Of a stretch of 64,000 nt of DNA, positions 44,185 to 56,134 are shown piece after piece (positions within the stretch are counted from its first letter, which is position 1; the number at the start of each line of letters is the position of its first letter). The notes beneath the pieces are model-generated. The model did no database searches. It worked only from the letters and a program-made list of their open reading frames with translations, and was not told where the DNA came from. The translations under genes were made by a program, and so were the position numbers. The stretch is from Gautieria morchelliformis (taxonomy: Eukaryota > Basidiomycota > Agaricomycetes > Gomphales > Gomphaceae), in NCBI GenBank assembly GCA_015179125.1, contig WHVA01000271.1:62001-126000 (forward strand), in the 5' to 3' direction.

Positions 44185-45345
44185 TCAAACCTCCTCATAA
44201 ATGGACCTGGTGAGGTCCTTGGAGTCCGCATCCGACATTGGTATGTCGGTGTACGGGGCCGGCGGTGGATGTGGGTCCATCGGGAGCGCTGCATCACCAC
44301 TGGGTACATGGGGTGGGGAGTCGATACCCATGTCTTGCCGGAAGGTCCCTTCCGCGACCGGATCGGTGACCGGCGAGGGGCCGCGTGTAACAGCTAGTTC
44401 TTGGTCTAGCTGTGTGCGAGCGGCGGCCGATGCTTCTTCGGCCGCGATCGCTGCCTTATGGCGGTCCCGAAGGGCCACCATCCGCAGTCTCTCCTGCCCT
44501 ATTTGGGCAGGCACACTAAACGTCATCCCGGATAGTTCGCGCTGAACGAACTCCTCGATCCGGGGCACGCTGTCCCGATTCATGCCGCCATACCTGGCGA
44601 GCCAGCGGGCAACCTCATCCAGAGGGATGTCCTGGGGCGACCGCCCTCAGATGGGGAACATCCCCATGATAGACACCCTTAGGGTGTCGCCGACAGCATA
44701 CCGGACCTCGTTGGCTGGAACGAGGTCCTTCCATTGGCCAGTGACGCGGAATAGTTCATATATCCGTGTCCTGAGTGGAGAGGGAGGCTTGGGGTTCTTG
44801 GGCACAAGCATCCTCAGCCACATCCATACATCCACGTCGTGGATGTTTAGGCTGTGATCCGGCTCATCCGGGATGGCCGATGGAATGCCCTCAGGGTTGC
44901 GTAGCCAACCCTGGAGAACAACTTTAATGTCATCGGGGGTTCCTTCGCCAATGAGGAAGTAGCTGGCCCTATGGTTATTCACTCGGGCCTCCTCCCGGGC
45001 TTGTCTCATCACGGTCACCATCCCGCGCGTATGAGAGCCAGTTGGCGTCCCCCTGGCCTCCTTTAGGAGGTCCTGAAACCTCTGCTCTGTGGTTTCCCAG
45101 AGGTTGAACCATTCGGCTCGCAACGGCGTCCTTTTCCCAAGGGGCCGTGGCAAGCGGCCCGTCACGGCGAACGGAGGGTCCCGGAGGGGCATGAGCTCCC
45201 CTTCCCCCGGGAGAGGGTTGGGAACTGTCCCTGCTGGTGGGGGCAACGACACAGATGGCGTGGGCCTCAGGACCATTCATCGGGCCCTTTCTTGCTCAGC
45301 CGCGAGGTACTCATTCTGAGCCGTGGCCAGTGTAGTAGACAGGAA
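44185..45345 (-). pseudogene. Proline-rich ORF of an unclassified element, one nonsense codon
   Basis: Minus-strand coding stretch. A first piece EYLAAEQERAR (about 45300) is followed by a TGA, then 210 codons from 45276 to 44647, then a TGA (likely CGA originally) and 133 more in the same frame to 44185. Features: Pro-rich start, a globular-looking centre with Trp/Leu (AEWFNLWETTEQRFQDLLKE, YFLIGEGTPDDIKVVLQGWL, VDVWMWLRMLVPKNP, YELFRVTGQW), a helical Glu/Ala/Arg region and a Pro/Asp tail. Size and architecture resemble a Gag-like protein, but there is no zinc knuckle and I do not recognise the family. Confidence 0.5.
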
Positions 45346-45387
45346 TTATAGGCAGTAGGTATGGACTTGTTGCTCAAAAGAATAGAC

Positions 45388-45832
45388 TAGAAATTAATTC
45401 ACTCTCTCAGTGAATTTAGTTGTCACTATAAATATATTATACACTACCTAGAAATTAATTCACTACAGAGGATTTCTAGGTCAATAAATCGAAAGAACAC
45501 TAGACTAATTTACTTGCCTCTCTCAGTGAATTTAGTTGTCACTGAGAGAGGGGGAAATCTGTCTCACTGTGCATGTACTACTACCCTGCTCTTTAGCGCC
45601 CAAGAGCTCGCGCGTCGAAGTCATTTCAGACTCCACTGGGTGCAGCCGCTTGTGAAAATAGAAATAACAAAATGGAATGGAGAGGTAGAGAGTGACTGGA
45701 AAATTCGAAAACAATCAGAGAAATGGATGCATGGTACAAGAACAATGTGAGAAGAGATTGAAACACCATACAATAAATTGAATATATTATGCTTGATTTT
45801 GGTGCAGGAGCATAAATGCACCCAACAACGAA
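45388..45832 (-). repeat. Hairpin-rich dispersed repeat, copy 2
   Basis: Inverted relative to copy 1 (1063-1496). It shares the TGTTGGGTGCATTTATGCTCC end (45832 side), the block around TTCGACGCGCGAGC, and the same layout: a complete 13-base inverted repeat (about 45518-45552; loop ATTTAGTTG here) plus a partial copy at 45403-45427. The internal duplicated 16-mer is GTGAATTAATTTCTAG here, both units identical to each other but different from the pair in copy 1. Confidence 0.7.
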
Positions 45833-47289
45833 TGTGTCCAAACAGATGAATAGACTCAGCGACCAGGTCTCCGGAGTATGGAAGGTACTTCTTGACCTCC
45901 ACAAGCTCATAGTGGCTGAGGAGTCCCAAACATTCTCTCGACTGCCGATGTTGATGACCGCGCTCAATATATCGCATGCCGATCAAACGCCAGGCGGGCC
46001 TCCTGAGGTGACAAAGAGGGAGGACGACGCATGACCCGATGATGGACTCACTGAACCCATGCCAAGTGAGCGTACGGGTCTTTCAAAGCGCCTACTGAAG
46101 AGCTTCAAGCGCAAATGACCCAATAATACCGCAGACCCTTATTCTGAATGCACAGATGGCATACCCATCCCCACTGCGACAACTCGTGATTTCTTACCAG
46201 CCGAACCTGGGAACACAACAGGACATGCGTCGGAAAGCAAAAATAATCGCAAATGCTTACCTCGTGTTCTTAGGGACTGTCAGGCCAAGTTGCAAAGCGC
46301 TTGAGAAGTCGAAAAGCTTCTGCAATGCATGATTCTCCAAGGATAACTTTACAGCATCGTGCTACAACTGACGGGAAGACGATGTGTAGCTTCGCCCCTG
46401 CAGAGAAAATAAAGTGCAAGCTGATGGGGCCGATCATGCTGGTTCATGTTCTTTACATTTGAGGTACGGATTGTTTTCATGGCTGCGGAACGGGGTAAGT
46501 AAAGCCTATGACATCTGTTTTTAAGTTTTTCAGCTTTGCGTTGTCTTCTGTGTGCCTTACAGACAGGTCACTCAACATGAAATCGAAAGACAAAATCACA
46601 AAACATTCAGACCTGACACCATTCTATACATTTCAGTTCTTTCTTCCCAAGACAGACCAGGTTTAAATCCAAGCCTTCGCCAGAGCTCACATAGGTATGC
46701 AGGGGTTTTCTAATTTGCTGTGCCGGATGGACCAGCTCGGGTTAGAAAGAGTACGATGATGCGTAAAACCAAAACTTCTCCCATAGGATGCGAAGATTAC
46801 ACGGGGCCGTCTCCGGTTACTAATGCTGAGACAACGCCATATAAGCTACAACCCCTTCTTTAAGACATCACATCCTTACCCTCGGACTTTATCGGAGTGA
46901 CGACGTTGTCTCATCCCAAGATAGGGGTGTGATCTGTGGCAAGTTTTAGTTGATGAACCTTATCATTCAGATGGTCCGCTGAGTCATTCACCTGTACAGC
47001 ATTCTTAGATGAGTAATTGACATGGGCCGCGTCAACTGCGTCCATATTTTATATAATGATCGTGTTCCCGTTAGCAGTTCGCAATCTTAACTACTTCATG
47101 ACCTTTGAAATATACGTGGAATTCCAACAGAGAGGATCCATTCATGTACGTCTTCTTTCAGCCAATGAGGTTTACCTAACCTTCTCATACAGCTTCACAT
47201 GTTCTTCTTCGAGGAGGGGAGATTCATTACACATTTACATCTATTCTTCACAGATCCCGATGAACACGGGGTGATTGTCCATAACTACA
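45833..47289 (+). other. No gene recognised
   Basis: A short plus frame (45816-46034; NRLSDQVSGVWKVLLDLHKL...) looks coding-like but is isolated. The rest is unassigned and may include the 5' end of the Helitron. Confidence 0.35.
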
Positions 47290-47385
47290 ACAAACAATCT
47301 CTTTAATCTGGTCACATCCAACTCCTACCTACAATATCATGGCTTTCTCTTCTACAATCACATGGGTTATCGGCAATATCTCATC

Positions 47386-50300
47386 ACCTGTTTTGTATGG
47401 GGGCAAAACCGTGGAGGATGCATACATGAATGCCCTTCTTGTCACTTAGTCCTTTTGACAGGTGAACGTGCAGGGTTCTGTTGTGGGGATCGAGGAAAAT
47501 GACTGCATGACATAAAGCCACTTCCTCCATTGCCTGAAGAGTTCAATGCATTCACCCACGATCCCAACATTTCGTCTTCATCGCGTGTTTTAAACTTGAT
47601 CTACTCTTTTGCTTCTTTGGAATCTACATCAGGCTTCCCCGGACTACATGGACCTCCAGGTTTTTTCTCTGTTCAAGGTCGACTTTATCACCGCCTACGA
47701 CCAAAACATCAGAACTCCGCTATACGATGGTTATTATACGATGGCTTTCTAGCCTCTCAAGCCCCTCATCAAAATTGGTTTCATTCGTTACCATGCGTCT
47801 GGACAATTGCAATGCATGATGCATTGCTACAGGTTAATCCGTTTGTTCATGCATTGCGCCAACTGTCATCCATTAAACCATCTATTTATCCTGAAGCATC
47901 CATCATCCTCAAAGAATCATCGCCTTCAAACAAGGTGACTGCTTCTAAGACACATGTCATACTTATACTTACAGCAGTTTAGATTGCTGCTATTATGTCT
48001 TTTCGCAACACTACCCAATCAGACGTCCATTCACGGTCTCTCACAGTTGCCAAGACCGATGGACGCAATCAATCTATCCCCACCATTAGCCGTCTGTGGG
48101 AACCATTGGTATATCCCCTGTTTTTCCCACATGGCACTCTAGGCTGGGGTGTAAATGAAGGCTTGGGTGTTTCCGCATCTGATGCTGACACAGAGTGTCT
48201 CTACACAGATGTGGTACTACCGTGGCACACTCCTTCATGAACCTCGGTTTCAACTCTTTGGTCGTCTATGCAATGAATATATTGTCGATATGTTCACTCG
48301 CGACCTAGAATGTAGACTGAACTACATCCATCACAATCAACAAAAAGCCTCTCAAGATCGGGGTTCATCTACTAATAACATCTACTTACCTGCATCTTTT
48401 CTTGGTTCAAGAAAATGGGCCTCTGAACAGATTGCAGATGCTCTTGCCCTAGCTGCGACATATGGACCCCCTACATTCTTTATCACTATGACATCCAATC
48501 CTCAATGGTCTGAAATATCCCAGCAGTTGCATCCTGGGCAAGGATTTGAAGATGCACCTTTAATAGTTTGTCGAGTGTTCAAGCGGAAACTGGGTCACTT
48601 TCTGTCAACTTTATCATCAATGTTTCCAAATGCAGGTCGGCAATTATATTTGATATACTGCATTGAGTTTCAAAAACGCGGGTTACCCCATTGTCATATT
48701 CTCATCAAATTTCAATCCGAGTGCATCACACCCGATGACATCAACAAAGTCATTTCCGCAGAAATTCCCTCTAATGATGAAGATGCAGCTCTCATTAGAA
48801 CTCATATGCTCCACCATCATCCTCACAACTGGCCTGCATCACGTTACTGTCAGCGTGAAAATAATGGACTTCGCACTTGCAGGTTCAACTATCCACGCCA
48901 ACTTCAGGAAAATACAACCTTTGATGATGAAGGCCGGGTATTGTATCGACATCGTATGCCTGGAGATGAGATGGTGGTTCCTCATTGCCTTCCATTAATC
49001 TGGAAATATCGATGCCACATAAACATCGAAGCTGCAAGTACGGGTCATTTATTTCAATATATTTTTAAATACATACACAAAGGTGACTTCCTAGTCTATT
49101 CTTTCACACTTTTTCTAAACAGATGTAGGTCCTGATCGCACATGGGTACATCTGAGAGACTCCTCTGATTCATCAGTTGATGAAATTGCTGAGTTTTGGG
49201 ATGCGTGTTATTTGTCAGCAGGAGAAGCTGCATGGAGAATTTTGGGATTTTACATAACAAGCAAAGAACCTGCTGTTACAGCTCTTCCCATACACACCCC
49301 CGATTCAACATGTTATCATCAATACGATCAATCCTCAGAACCTTCCAGCTCCATGTCCAAGCTCAACCATTATTTCTCACGTCCCTATGGCTCTTTTCGT
49401 GACGACAACAATCTTGAACAAAGTTTTGCCAACCTCACTTACGCTGACTACTATCGCCTTTTTCGTCTTCAAAAATTCAACTGGGATAATCAAAACAACT
49501 CCCGGTACTACATGGAAAAACCCAACGTCCTCGGCCAACCTATGAGGCATGTCATTCTTTGTAAACCAAAAAAGCCCCATATCACAAGACTACAACCCAT
49601 CCGGCCATCTGAAGGAGAACATTTCTATATCTGCTCCCTTTTATTACACCTCCCAGCTACATCCTTTGACGACTTGCGTACCATCCAGGGCCACTTACTG
49701 CCTACATTTCAAGAATCAGCTCCAAATCACGGTTTATTTGCTGATCAATCAGAAGGAGACTCATGCATCTCTGAGGCCATTCAAACTCTGAACACTCCGC
49801 GGCAAATGCACCAATTATTTGTCCATCTCCTTACCAATGACTGTTGCCCTCTACCAATTAAAACATGGCACTCATTCGGACATGAATTATCACAAGACTT
49901 CCTCCACCAACAAGGTGGTAATGTTGACTTAGCACAGACAGCTGCTCTGACAGAAATATCAAAAAACTTGGATGAACATGGACGTCAATTGTTGGACTTT
50001 GGATTACCTGAACCACATCTATGTGGAACAGAAATTGAACATGAGTTATGGCAATGGTCAGCAAACATCCCTTTTCTGCATCATCGTAGTCAAATATGTC
50101 GCACATCTTTCATGGATGAACAAGAAGCAATCTTTTCTGAAATTGAACAAGCAGCTAACTCTAAATCTCCACTGCAATTATTTGTTGATGGACCAGCTGG
50201 CCGTGGCAAAACATTTCTTACAAACACCATCCGCGACTCACGTCGTCACTTACATGAGATCGTTCTGCCCACTACAACTTCTGCATTTGCTGCACAAGTT

Positions 50301-51988
50301 TACCCTGGAGGCAGAACCACGCACGCTGCTTTTAGAGTATACAATTTTGATTCCATTACATTGCTTTGAGGACTTACACATTTCATTGCAGGTATCTGTC
50401 AATGATACATCTGAGTTCTTACTATCGCCTATTGACCCTGATGACCCACGAGGACAACTACTCAAAGAAGCCTCTATCATTATCTGGGATGAAGCTCCCA
50501 TGGCTATTCGTGCAGTTCTCACGTGCGTCAATGAAACTCTACAACGCATCATGCAGAATGACATGCCATTTGGAGGAAAGATTATCATCCTCTTAGGTGA
50601 CTTCCGTCAAACATGTCCGGTTGTGTGAAAAGGATCCAAAATAGATGTCATTGATGCATCCATTCGCAGCTCTCCCCTCTGGAATGAGTTCCAAGTCCAT
50701 TCCTTGACTACTCCTGTGCGTCACGCGATGGACCCTGGATTTGCCTCTGCTGTTGATGACATTGGCAATGGCCCTTCTGGCAATGTTTCCTTGGACATGA
50801 TTCAACGTATCACATGTACTACAGATGCTGTTGATTTTGTATTTCCACCTGAGGTTTTGTCAGACCCCACTCAATGCCTGACCCGTTCAATTCTTGCACT
50901 AACAAACTCTCAATGTGACATGTATAACTCCATATGCCTTCACAGGCTGAATGCTTTGGAAAAAATCTACACTGCAGCAGACTCTATCAAAGAGACTGAT
51001 GACGCTAACCTCCTCCCACCTCAAGGCATCCTTGACTATGTAGCCCGCCAAACACCACCTGGACTGCCTTCTCATATGCTATCTATCAGACTTGGAGGAA
51101 TTTACCGCTTGATGCGTAATTTGTCAATTGCCTATGGCTTGGTCACAAACTGCAGAGTAGTCGTCACTCAATTGGGAATGAAGCTCATTACTGTTAACTC
51201 CCTCCATGTCCACACTGTCAGGGGACACCCTGTTTTCCATTTCCAGTTCCGACACCACACCCAGTTCCAACTCCATTTCCGACTCCAGTTCCGGTTCCGA
51301 TTCCATCTCCACCTCTGCTTTCGGAAATGATTCCACTTCTGGGAGAACTTCCACCAGTTCTGTTTGCTTTGCCAGTTCCACTCCAATTTCCGACTTCCAC
51401 TCTCGGAACAGTGTCAGAAATCAAGCGACTCGCGTAATAGGTGGCATCAAGGGTCGATCAAGGGTCAGGGAGGTCAGGAGGATGCAGGGTTGATGGCGGG
51501 TGCCAAGTGTTGTCCCTGGCTGCGCAGCATAGTATAATACGGGCTCGCTGACATTGGGGGTCCTTAGACTTTTCTCTTTGGATTTCCCCTTGTCAGGTGA
51601 GAATCCCCTCTCTTGTATACTCTGTTCATTTATACATACTTTGGATTTCCCCTTGTCAGTTGTGTGGTAGTGTGATCTCCACAACCAGCCAGGGTTGCCC
51701 TTACACACGCTGGACTTAATTGTGTTGATAAAGAGAACATCCTCCTTCCCCATATCACCTTCTCTTCTTTATTGCCCTCCACTGGCCATACTCTTCTTTG
51801 CAAGCAATTTCCTTTATGTCCTGCATATGCAACCACTGTGTCAAGGTCTTACCCTAGATCATGTGGCCATAGACCTGACAACCCCCGTATTTAGCCATGG
51901 GCAACTTTACACTGCCTTATCACGGGTTCGACATAGACTGGACGTTCGAGTACGTTTTCCTTTACATGAACTACAGACACAAACATAG
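47386..51988 (+). pseudogene. Helitron Rep/helicase gene
   Basis: Order of motifs: Cys-rich start CIHECPSCHLVLL (47420); PLPPLPEEFNAF; IPTISRLWEPLVYPLFFPHG (48080); Helitron-like N domain with FITMTSNPQW (48480); the HUH Rep motif FQKRGLPHCHILI (48668) and tyrosine motif YIFKYIHK (49060); and a Pif1-type helicase with Walker A FVDGPAGRGKTFL (50181) and Walker B IIIWDEAP (50478). It ends with TPVFSHGQLYTALSRVRHRLDV (51885). Four introns restore frame: about 47936-47980, 48155-48208, 49082-49129 and 50336-50392. True lesions are TGA codons at about 47500 and 50626, the LTR at 51216-51705 and a small frameshift near 51838. Product: rolling-circle transposase acting on single-stranded DNA. Confidence 0.88.
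51216..51705 (+). mobile_element. Solo LTR of the gypsy family, in the Helitron helicase
   Basis: 490 bases, TGTCAGGGG...CCCTTACA. The flanking 5-mers are CACAC (51211-51215) and CACGC (51706-51710). Using CACGC as the original, the coding frame reads through as VNSLHVHAGLNCVDKENILLP, so the left copy has a G-to-A change at a CpG. Confidence 0.92.
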
Positions 51989-52066
51989 TCTACAATGAAA
52001 TTGTCCTCTAACTCTCCTGCATCCGCTAAAGACTCGCCAAAGCGAAGCGCAGGCGAGGCTTGTTAG

Positions 52067-53457
52067 TATTGAAAATGATGTCAAAAATAAGGTGATTTAA
52101 TCTCTGAATGTGAGATAAATCAAGTAGAAATCAAAGCTGGCAAGAATATCTGCACACAATTGTATATGTGTGTCTTATGATATATGCTGATGAGAGTTTA
52201 ACTATTGTAAAGAATATAGAGCAAAATGGAATAGGAGTTCGCTACTTCTTTATGGTACATGAGACTAGCTATTTATTAGTTGGTGCTAGTGCTTGGTGGT
52301 CATAACGTTCATGGAATAGGAACAAAGCAAAGGTGGGATGGGTGGAGCGGCGCATAGCCGTTGATAGGGTTGTCAACGGGTGTTGTACAAGTCGGGTTGG
52401 GGTGTGAAGTGTAAAGTAGAGAAAGGGAACAGTCTTTGGGAATGGATAGGGGACGTGATCTAGCTACAGGCAGGGTCAGCTCGATGCGTTGCGTCCCTTG
52501 ATTGGGTCACGTGATTATGGGGTGCGTACCATCTGAGTCGGCCTTGGGGTGATTGGGAAGGGTCTTTTAGGGGTGTTCTAGACTACAGTAGCATATGGTG
52601 TGTGTTCCTGTGATATCGGAACGATCGGGGGCGTGAATCGGGTTGGATCGAGTGGGCAGGTGTGAGTTCGGCGATCTCGGGCATAAGTCCCTGTAATGTG
52701 TATGCGTTCGGAGGAATATCGACGAGTTGGCTTTGGTTTGGAATTGTGTTGTTATGATCACCATGTCGATATTGTATTTCCTCAGTACTTTCAACACATA
52801 CCTCCCCTAAGGCAGATGCGCACAACTTTTTATTACCTGTAGCTTCACCCATTTTATTCTCAGATTATAGAAAAGAAGAGGATGAAAATACATGCCAATC
52901 TTATTGTTGGGATATAAATAAACTTACTTTTGTCCCTCCCCAAGCGGCCGCTCTGCTGACGAGAACACCTCTTCTTATTTTTTCTACCCACTTTTAAGAT
53001 ACACTATATCATTATAACTATTCATACTAATACTTCTACTCATATCTATTAGAAGTATCTCTCCAAGTATCTGTTATTCTATCTTGTAGTCAGATACTCT
53101 CTCATATGTATATATATATCTCCGAGAGGTTTAAACATATACAGAATATTCTAATAACATCTATTATTCTCCTTATAAATACTACTATATATTCCTATAT
53201 GTTGTTATTAATACTCTTATAATATATATTATATACTCATATATGTTGTATCACATGGACCATTTTGATTATCCTCCTAAGCTACTATGGTGTATTAAGA
53301 CCTACTGCGACAAAACTACAAGCCCAGATGTCGAACAACGCATCGACCTGTAGTGGTCGGGGACGAGGTTACCCTATCTGTCAAGCGACAGCGACCACAA
53401 GCTCAGAGTAAACCAAACTCTGCCGGTTGGGGAACCAATTTGGTAAAAGGATAGGGT
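52067..53457 (+). other. AT-rich gap, no gene recognised
   Basis: 52900-53270 is strongly AT-rich with TATATATA-type runs. A minus frame from 52852 (ATG preceded by AAA; about 89 codons, GEATGNKKLCASALGEVCVESTEE...) might be a small gene, but no family is recognised. Confidence 0.35.
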
Positions 53458-53960
53458 CTATATACTGCACCTAGAAAGACCAAAACTTAGCTTTATATTT
53501 GGAGTTTGATATATTAGGCATGGTGCCAACGAAATCAGAAGGGAGGGTCTTGTATGCATCCGCAGTCTTAAGTCCCACCGTTCCCATATATGCGGCGCTA
53601 GGTGATATCCTGGGTCAGCAGGTTCAACAGTCTTGGAGCGGCCCGATACTGTCCAGTGCTCTTTTAGTAGTGGACAGATGTTTTCAAAAAACGGATGCAT
53701 GAGGTCATGTGGAAAGGAATCCGGCAGACTGAGTGACTTGAGGCGCAAAAGCCATGACAATTGGTTGACTCCATAGTGCATTCCAAGCCTGTCATGACAA
53801 GTCGGTTCAGCAGACAAGATCTCGGTGAGGTGTGTGATATGGACATTGTGTGTGCAGACAGGCAAGTTGTTTGAGTCCCACCCATCGTCCCTGCGCTGTC
53901 CTGGTCGTCGTGGTGCCTGTAATGTGGAATAGTAGATGGAGCTTGCTTTCTTCCCTGGGA
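53458..53960 (-). pseudogene. CACTA/Plavaka-type transposase fragment
   Basis: Minus strand gives ARLGMHYGVNQ-like lead, then LLRLKSLSLPDSFPHDLMHPFFENICP and HLAPHIWER; after a one-base frameshift it gives GLKTADAYKTLPSDFVGTMP and YKAKFWSF. This matches the conserved block of basidiomycete EnSpm/CACTA-like (Plavaka/Tnp2-related) transposases, where FPHDLMHLFFENI and the LPNI...YKAE-WSFW motif are diagnostic. Both ends are missing, and no terminal repeats were found. Confidence 0.75.
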
Positions 53961-54399
53961 GTTGGATCTAATCACGTTCGCCTCGGATCAGACAGAAACG
54001 CAAGGGCAATAAGTCGTGTGCCCTCTCAAGCATTGCAGCATACAGTGGCCGCCGAATTCTTGGGGGGTTATGGTTCCGACCGCCTGAGTTCACTATTTCA
54101 CTCTCGCAACAACCATCCGCTTGAGCGTCGTCCACTGCCCTTCCTCTCTCTCTATTCGTCTAGCTGTTGCTTTCTATTACTCTTTTTCTGTTTCCGTTGT
54201 TTGCTATCTCGCTATCGTCTCACGTCCTTGTTTCGCTTTTCGCATTTGAAAAAGTTATAAGAGAGAAAGAAAGATCGCTTCTCGCACGGAGTCTAGTGGG
54301 TGGTCGTATGGAGGGAGTGGGTCCATATGGCAACCTTGCCGCGGCGTAGCTTTGACCACGACGACCTGGCGCGGTTGGAAAAATGCCACCGAACATAAT

Positions 54400-56123
54400 C
54401 ACGAATTTAAACGTGTAGACCTGCGACCGACCTCCGTCCCCTTCCCCTTGCATCCACCCAATTCTGACTCAAACACTCTTTATATGGGCAACCTCGGGCC
54501 GTGGATGGATCACGAATACACCAGTCAAGTCGTTCGCCTGATGGGTTGGGATCGTTCCCCTACAGCCAGTATCAATCAGAACAGCTCAGTTACGATCAAA
54601 ATTCAACCACCCTCTCCTGACGCTATGCCACAGCACAACCATACCCGGGTATTGTCTGCTCATCTTCCCAAGTGCAGCACAGGAAGCTAGTATACTCGCG
54701 TCTTTGCATTCTGGTAATAACATGGATCCTGCCTCTGCCCCTCTCCTGATTCCCAATTCGTCGAGGCCTGCGCGCACATGGGCAGTGTTTGCACATCTTC
54801 AGCGGTGCCGCCATCCAGCCTGGGTCTGCGATTTCCAGTGAAGAGCCGCAACGCGAGTTCTCCATTTTCGTCGGTGATCTCACCACCGAAACGTCCAACT
54901 CGGATCTGGTGGCGGGCTTTTGAGGAATTCGGTCCTGGTCGAAACGATAGGTAGGTGGTAATTCGCATCATGCGTTTAAATGCTGTACATCTAACTTGCC
55001 CTCAGGGAGCCTACTAAGCTATAAAACGGGCGTATGAATCTAGTAGATTCATACTCCCATTTTATAGCTGTAAATCCGCATTGCGCAGGTCTACCATGAT
55101 CTTTGCGGATTCCGCAAAGATCATGGTAGACCTGCGACGGGTGTCAGTAGAGGCTATGGCTTTGTCCGGTAAGTCATAGATTTCGAAACTCCATATCATC
55201 ACGCGTATAGTGGTCTTCCCATGCGCACCATAAGAATCTAGATTGGGATCACGATAGAATCCGGACTAACGATTGCCTTCTTTGGTTTCCAGGTTCACCG
55301 ACGAGGCTGACCAACAACGTGCACTAATAGAGATGCACGGCCTCTACATTCTTTCGCGTCAAAGTGCTCAACGTCTCCTTCCTGTATCACCAAACACTCG
55401 CCTGAAGTGCGCATTGCTCCTGCAACAGCCAACCTCAAGCCAAATGCAGCTACGACCACTCCCACCCACCCAGCACCCGCCTCCCTGAGCCTTATCACTA
55501 AGATCCCAACAGCGGAAGGGGCTGATAAGGCTGGTAGCAGTGGTGCGCATAGCAGCAGAGCTCGCTGCCTCGTGACGAGCGTATCGTCGCCGGTGGCAGC
55601 AGCTTCTTCGGCTAGTAGAGCTGGGCTGAATGGTGTTTATGATGAAGCATGGACACATCAGGCGCAGGCCAGAGCGATATTGCGTAACCTGATCGGTCCA
55701 AATGGAGAACAGCTCACGAGCACTGACCCTTGTAATATGACGGTGCGTTATGCGTCCTTTGTGGTGGTCAGAACCGGACTGATATACACGTGCGCCTCGC
55801 TATTATAGGTTCGTTGGGGGCCTGTCACCGCATATTTCCGAGGAAACCTTGAGAACATTCTTTGCTCCGTTTAGCGGCGACATACATTATGTACGCTTTC
55901 CTTTGTCCCCACGTTGTCGATATTTTGCTCATAATATTTGTTGTTAAATTTATTTCTCTACTTTTATGGTCGGTACTCTAATTGCAGGTTAAGGTACCTC
56001 TCGGAAAACATTGTGGTTTCGTCCAATTTGTTCGCCAGGCAGATGCAGATCGCGCCATTGAGCGCATGAAGGGATTTCCTATCAGCGCTAGTAGGATCAG
56101 ATTTAGCTGGGGGCGAAGCCAAT
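54400..56123 (+). pseudogene. NAM8/CSX1-like triple-RRM RNA-binding protein, broken
   Basis: Homolog of fungal NAM8/TIA1-type proteins (U1 snRNP or mRNA-stability factors). RRM1: TLYMGNLGPWMDHEYTSQVV (54478), then, after a frameshift near 54620, PGYCLLIFPSAAQEASIL. RRM2: EFSIFVGDLTTETSNSDLVA (54856); intron; FILPFYSCKSA and KIMVD split by two inverted duplications; GVSRGYGFVR; intron (55169-55290); FTDEADQQRALIEMHGLY. Linker MRIAPATANLKP; ARAILRNLIGPNGEQLTS. RRM3: FVGGLSPHISEETLRTFF, intron, VKVPLGKHCGFVQFVRQADADRAIERM and RIRFSWGRSQ. Coding ends at the donor GTGAGT (56124). The last exon is absent because segment S1 starts there. It cannot encode a full protein. Confidence 0.88.
55017..55136 (+). 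repeat. Two adjacent palindromes inside the RRM2 exon
   Basis: Palindrome 1: 55017-55042 with 55044-55069 (24 of 26 pairs, 1-base centre). Palindrome 2: 55084-55109 with 55111-55136 (26 of 26 pairs, 1-base centre). In each, the right arm is the expected RRM2 coding sequence and the left arm is its inverted copy. Confidence 0.95.
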
Positions 56124-56134
56124 GTGAGTGTATT

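Larger units (their letters stand above)
47290..52066 (+). mobile_element. Helitron (rolling-circle transposon), near complete
   Basis: One long Rep-helicase gene followed by a GC-rich hairpin, CTCGCC (52033-52038) with GGCGAG (52052-52057), just before GCTTGTTAG. This is the position of the terminal hairpin of Helitrons, although the last bases are not the canonical CTRR. The 5' end is not identified. A gypsy solo LTR sits in the helicase C-terminus. Base composition is more AT-rich than the flanking LINEs. Confidence 0.8.
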
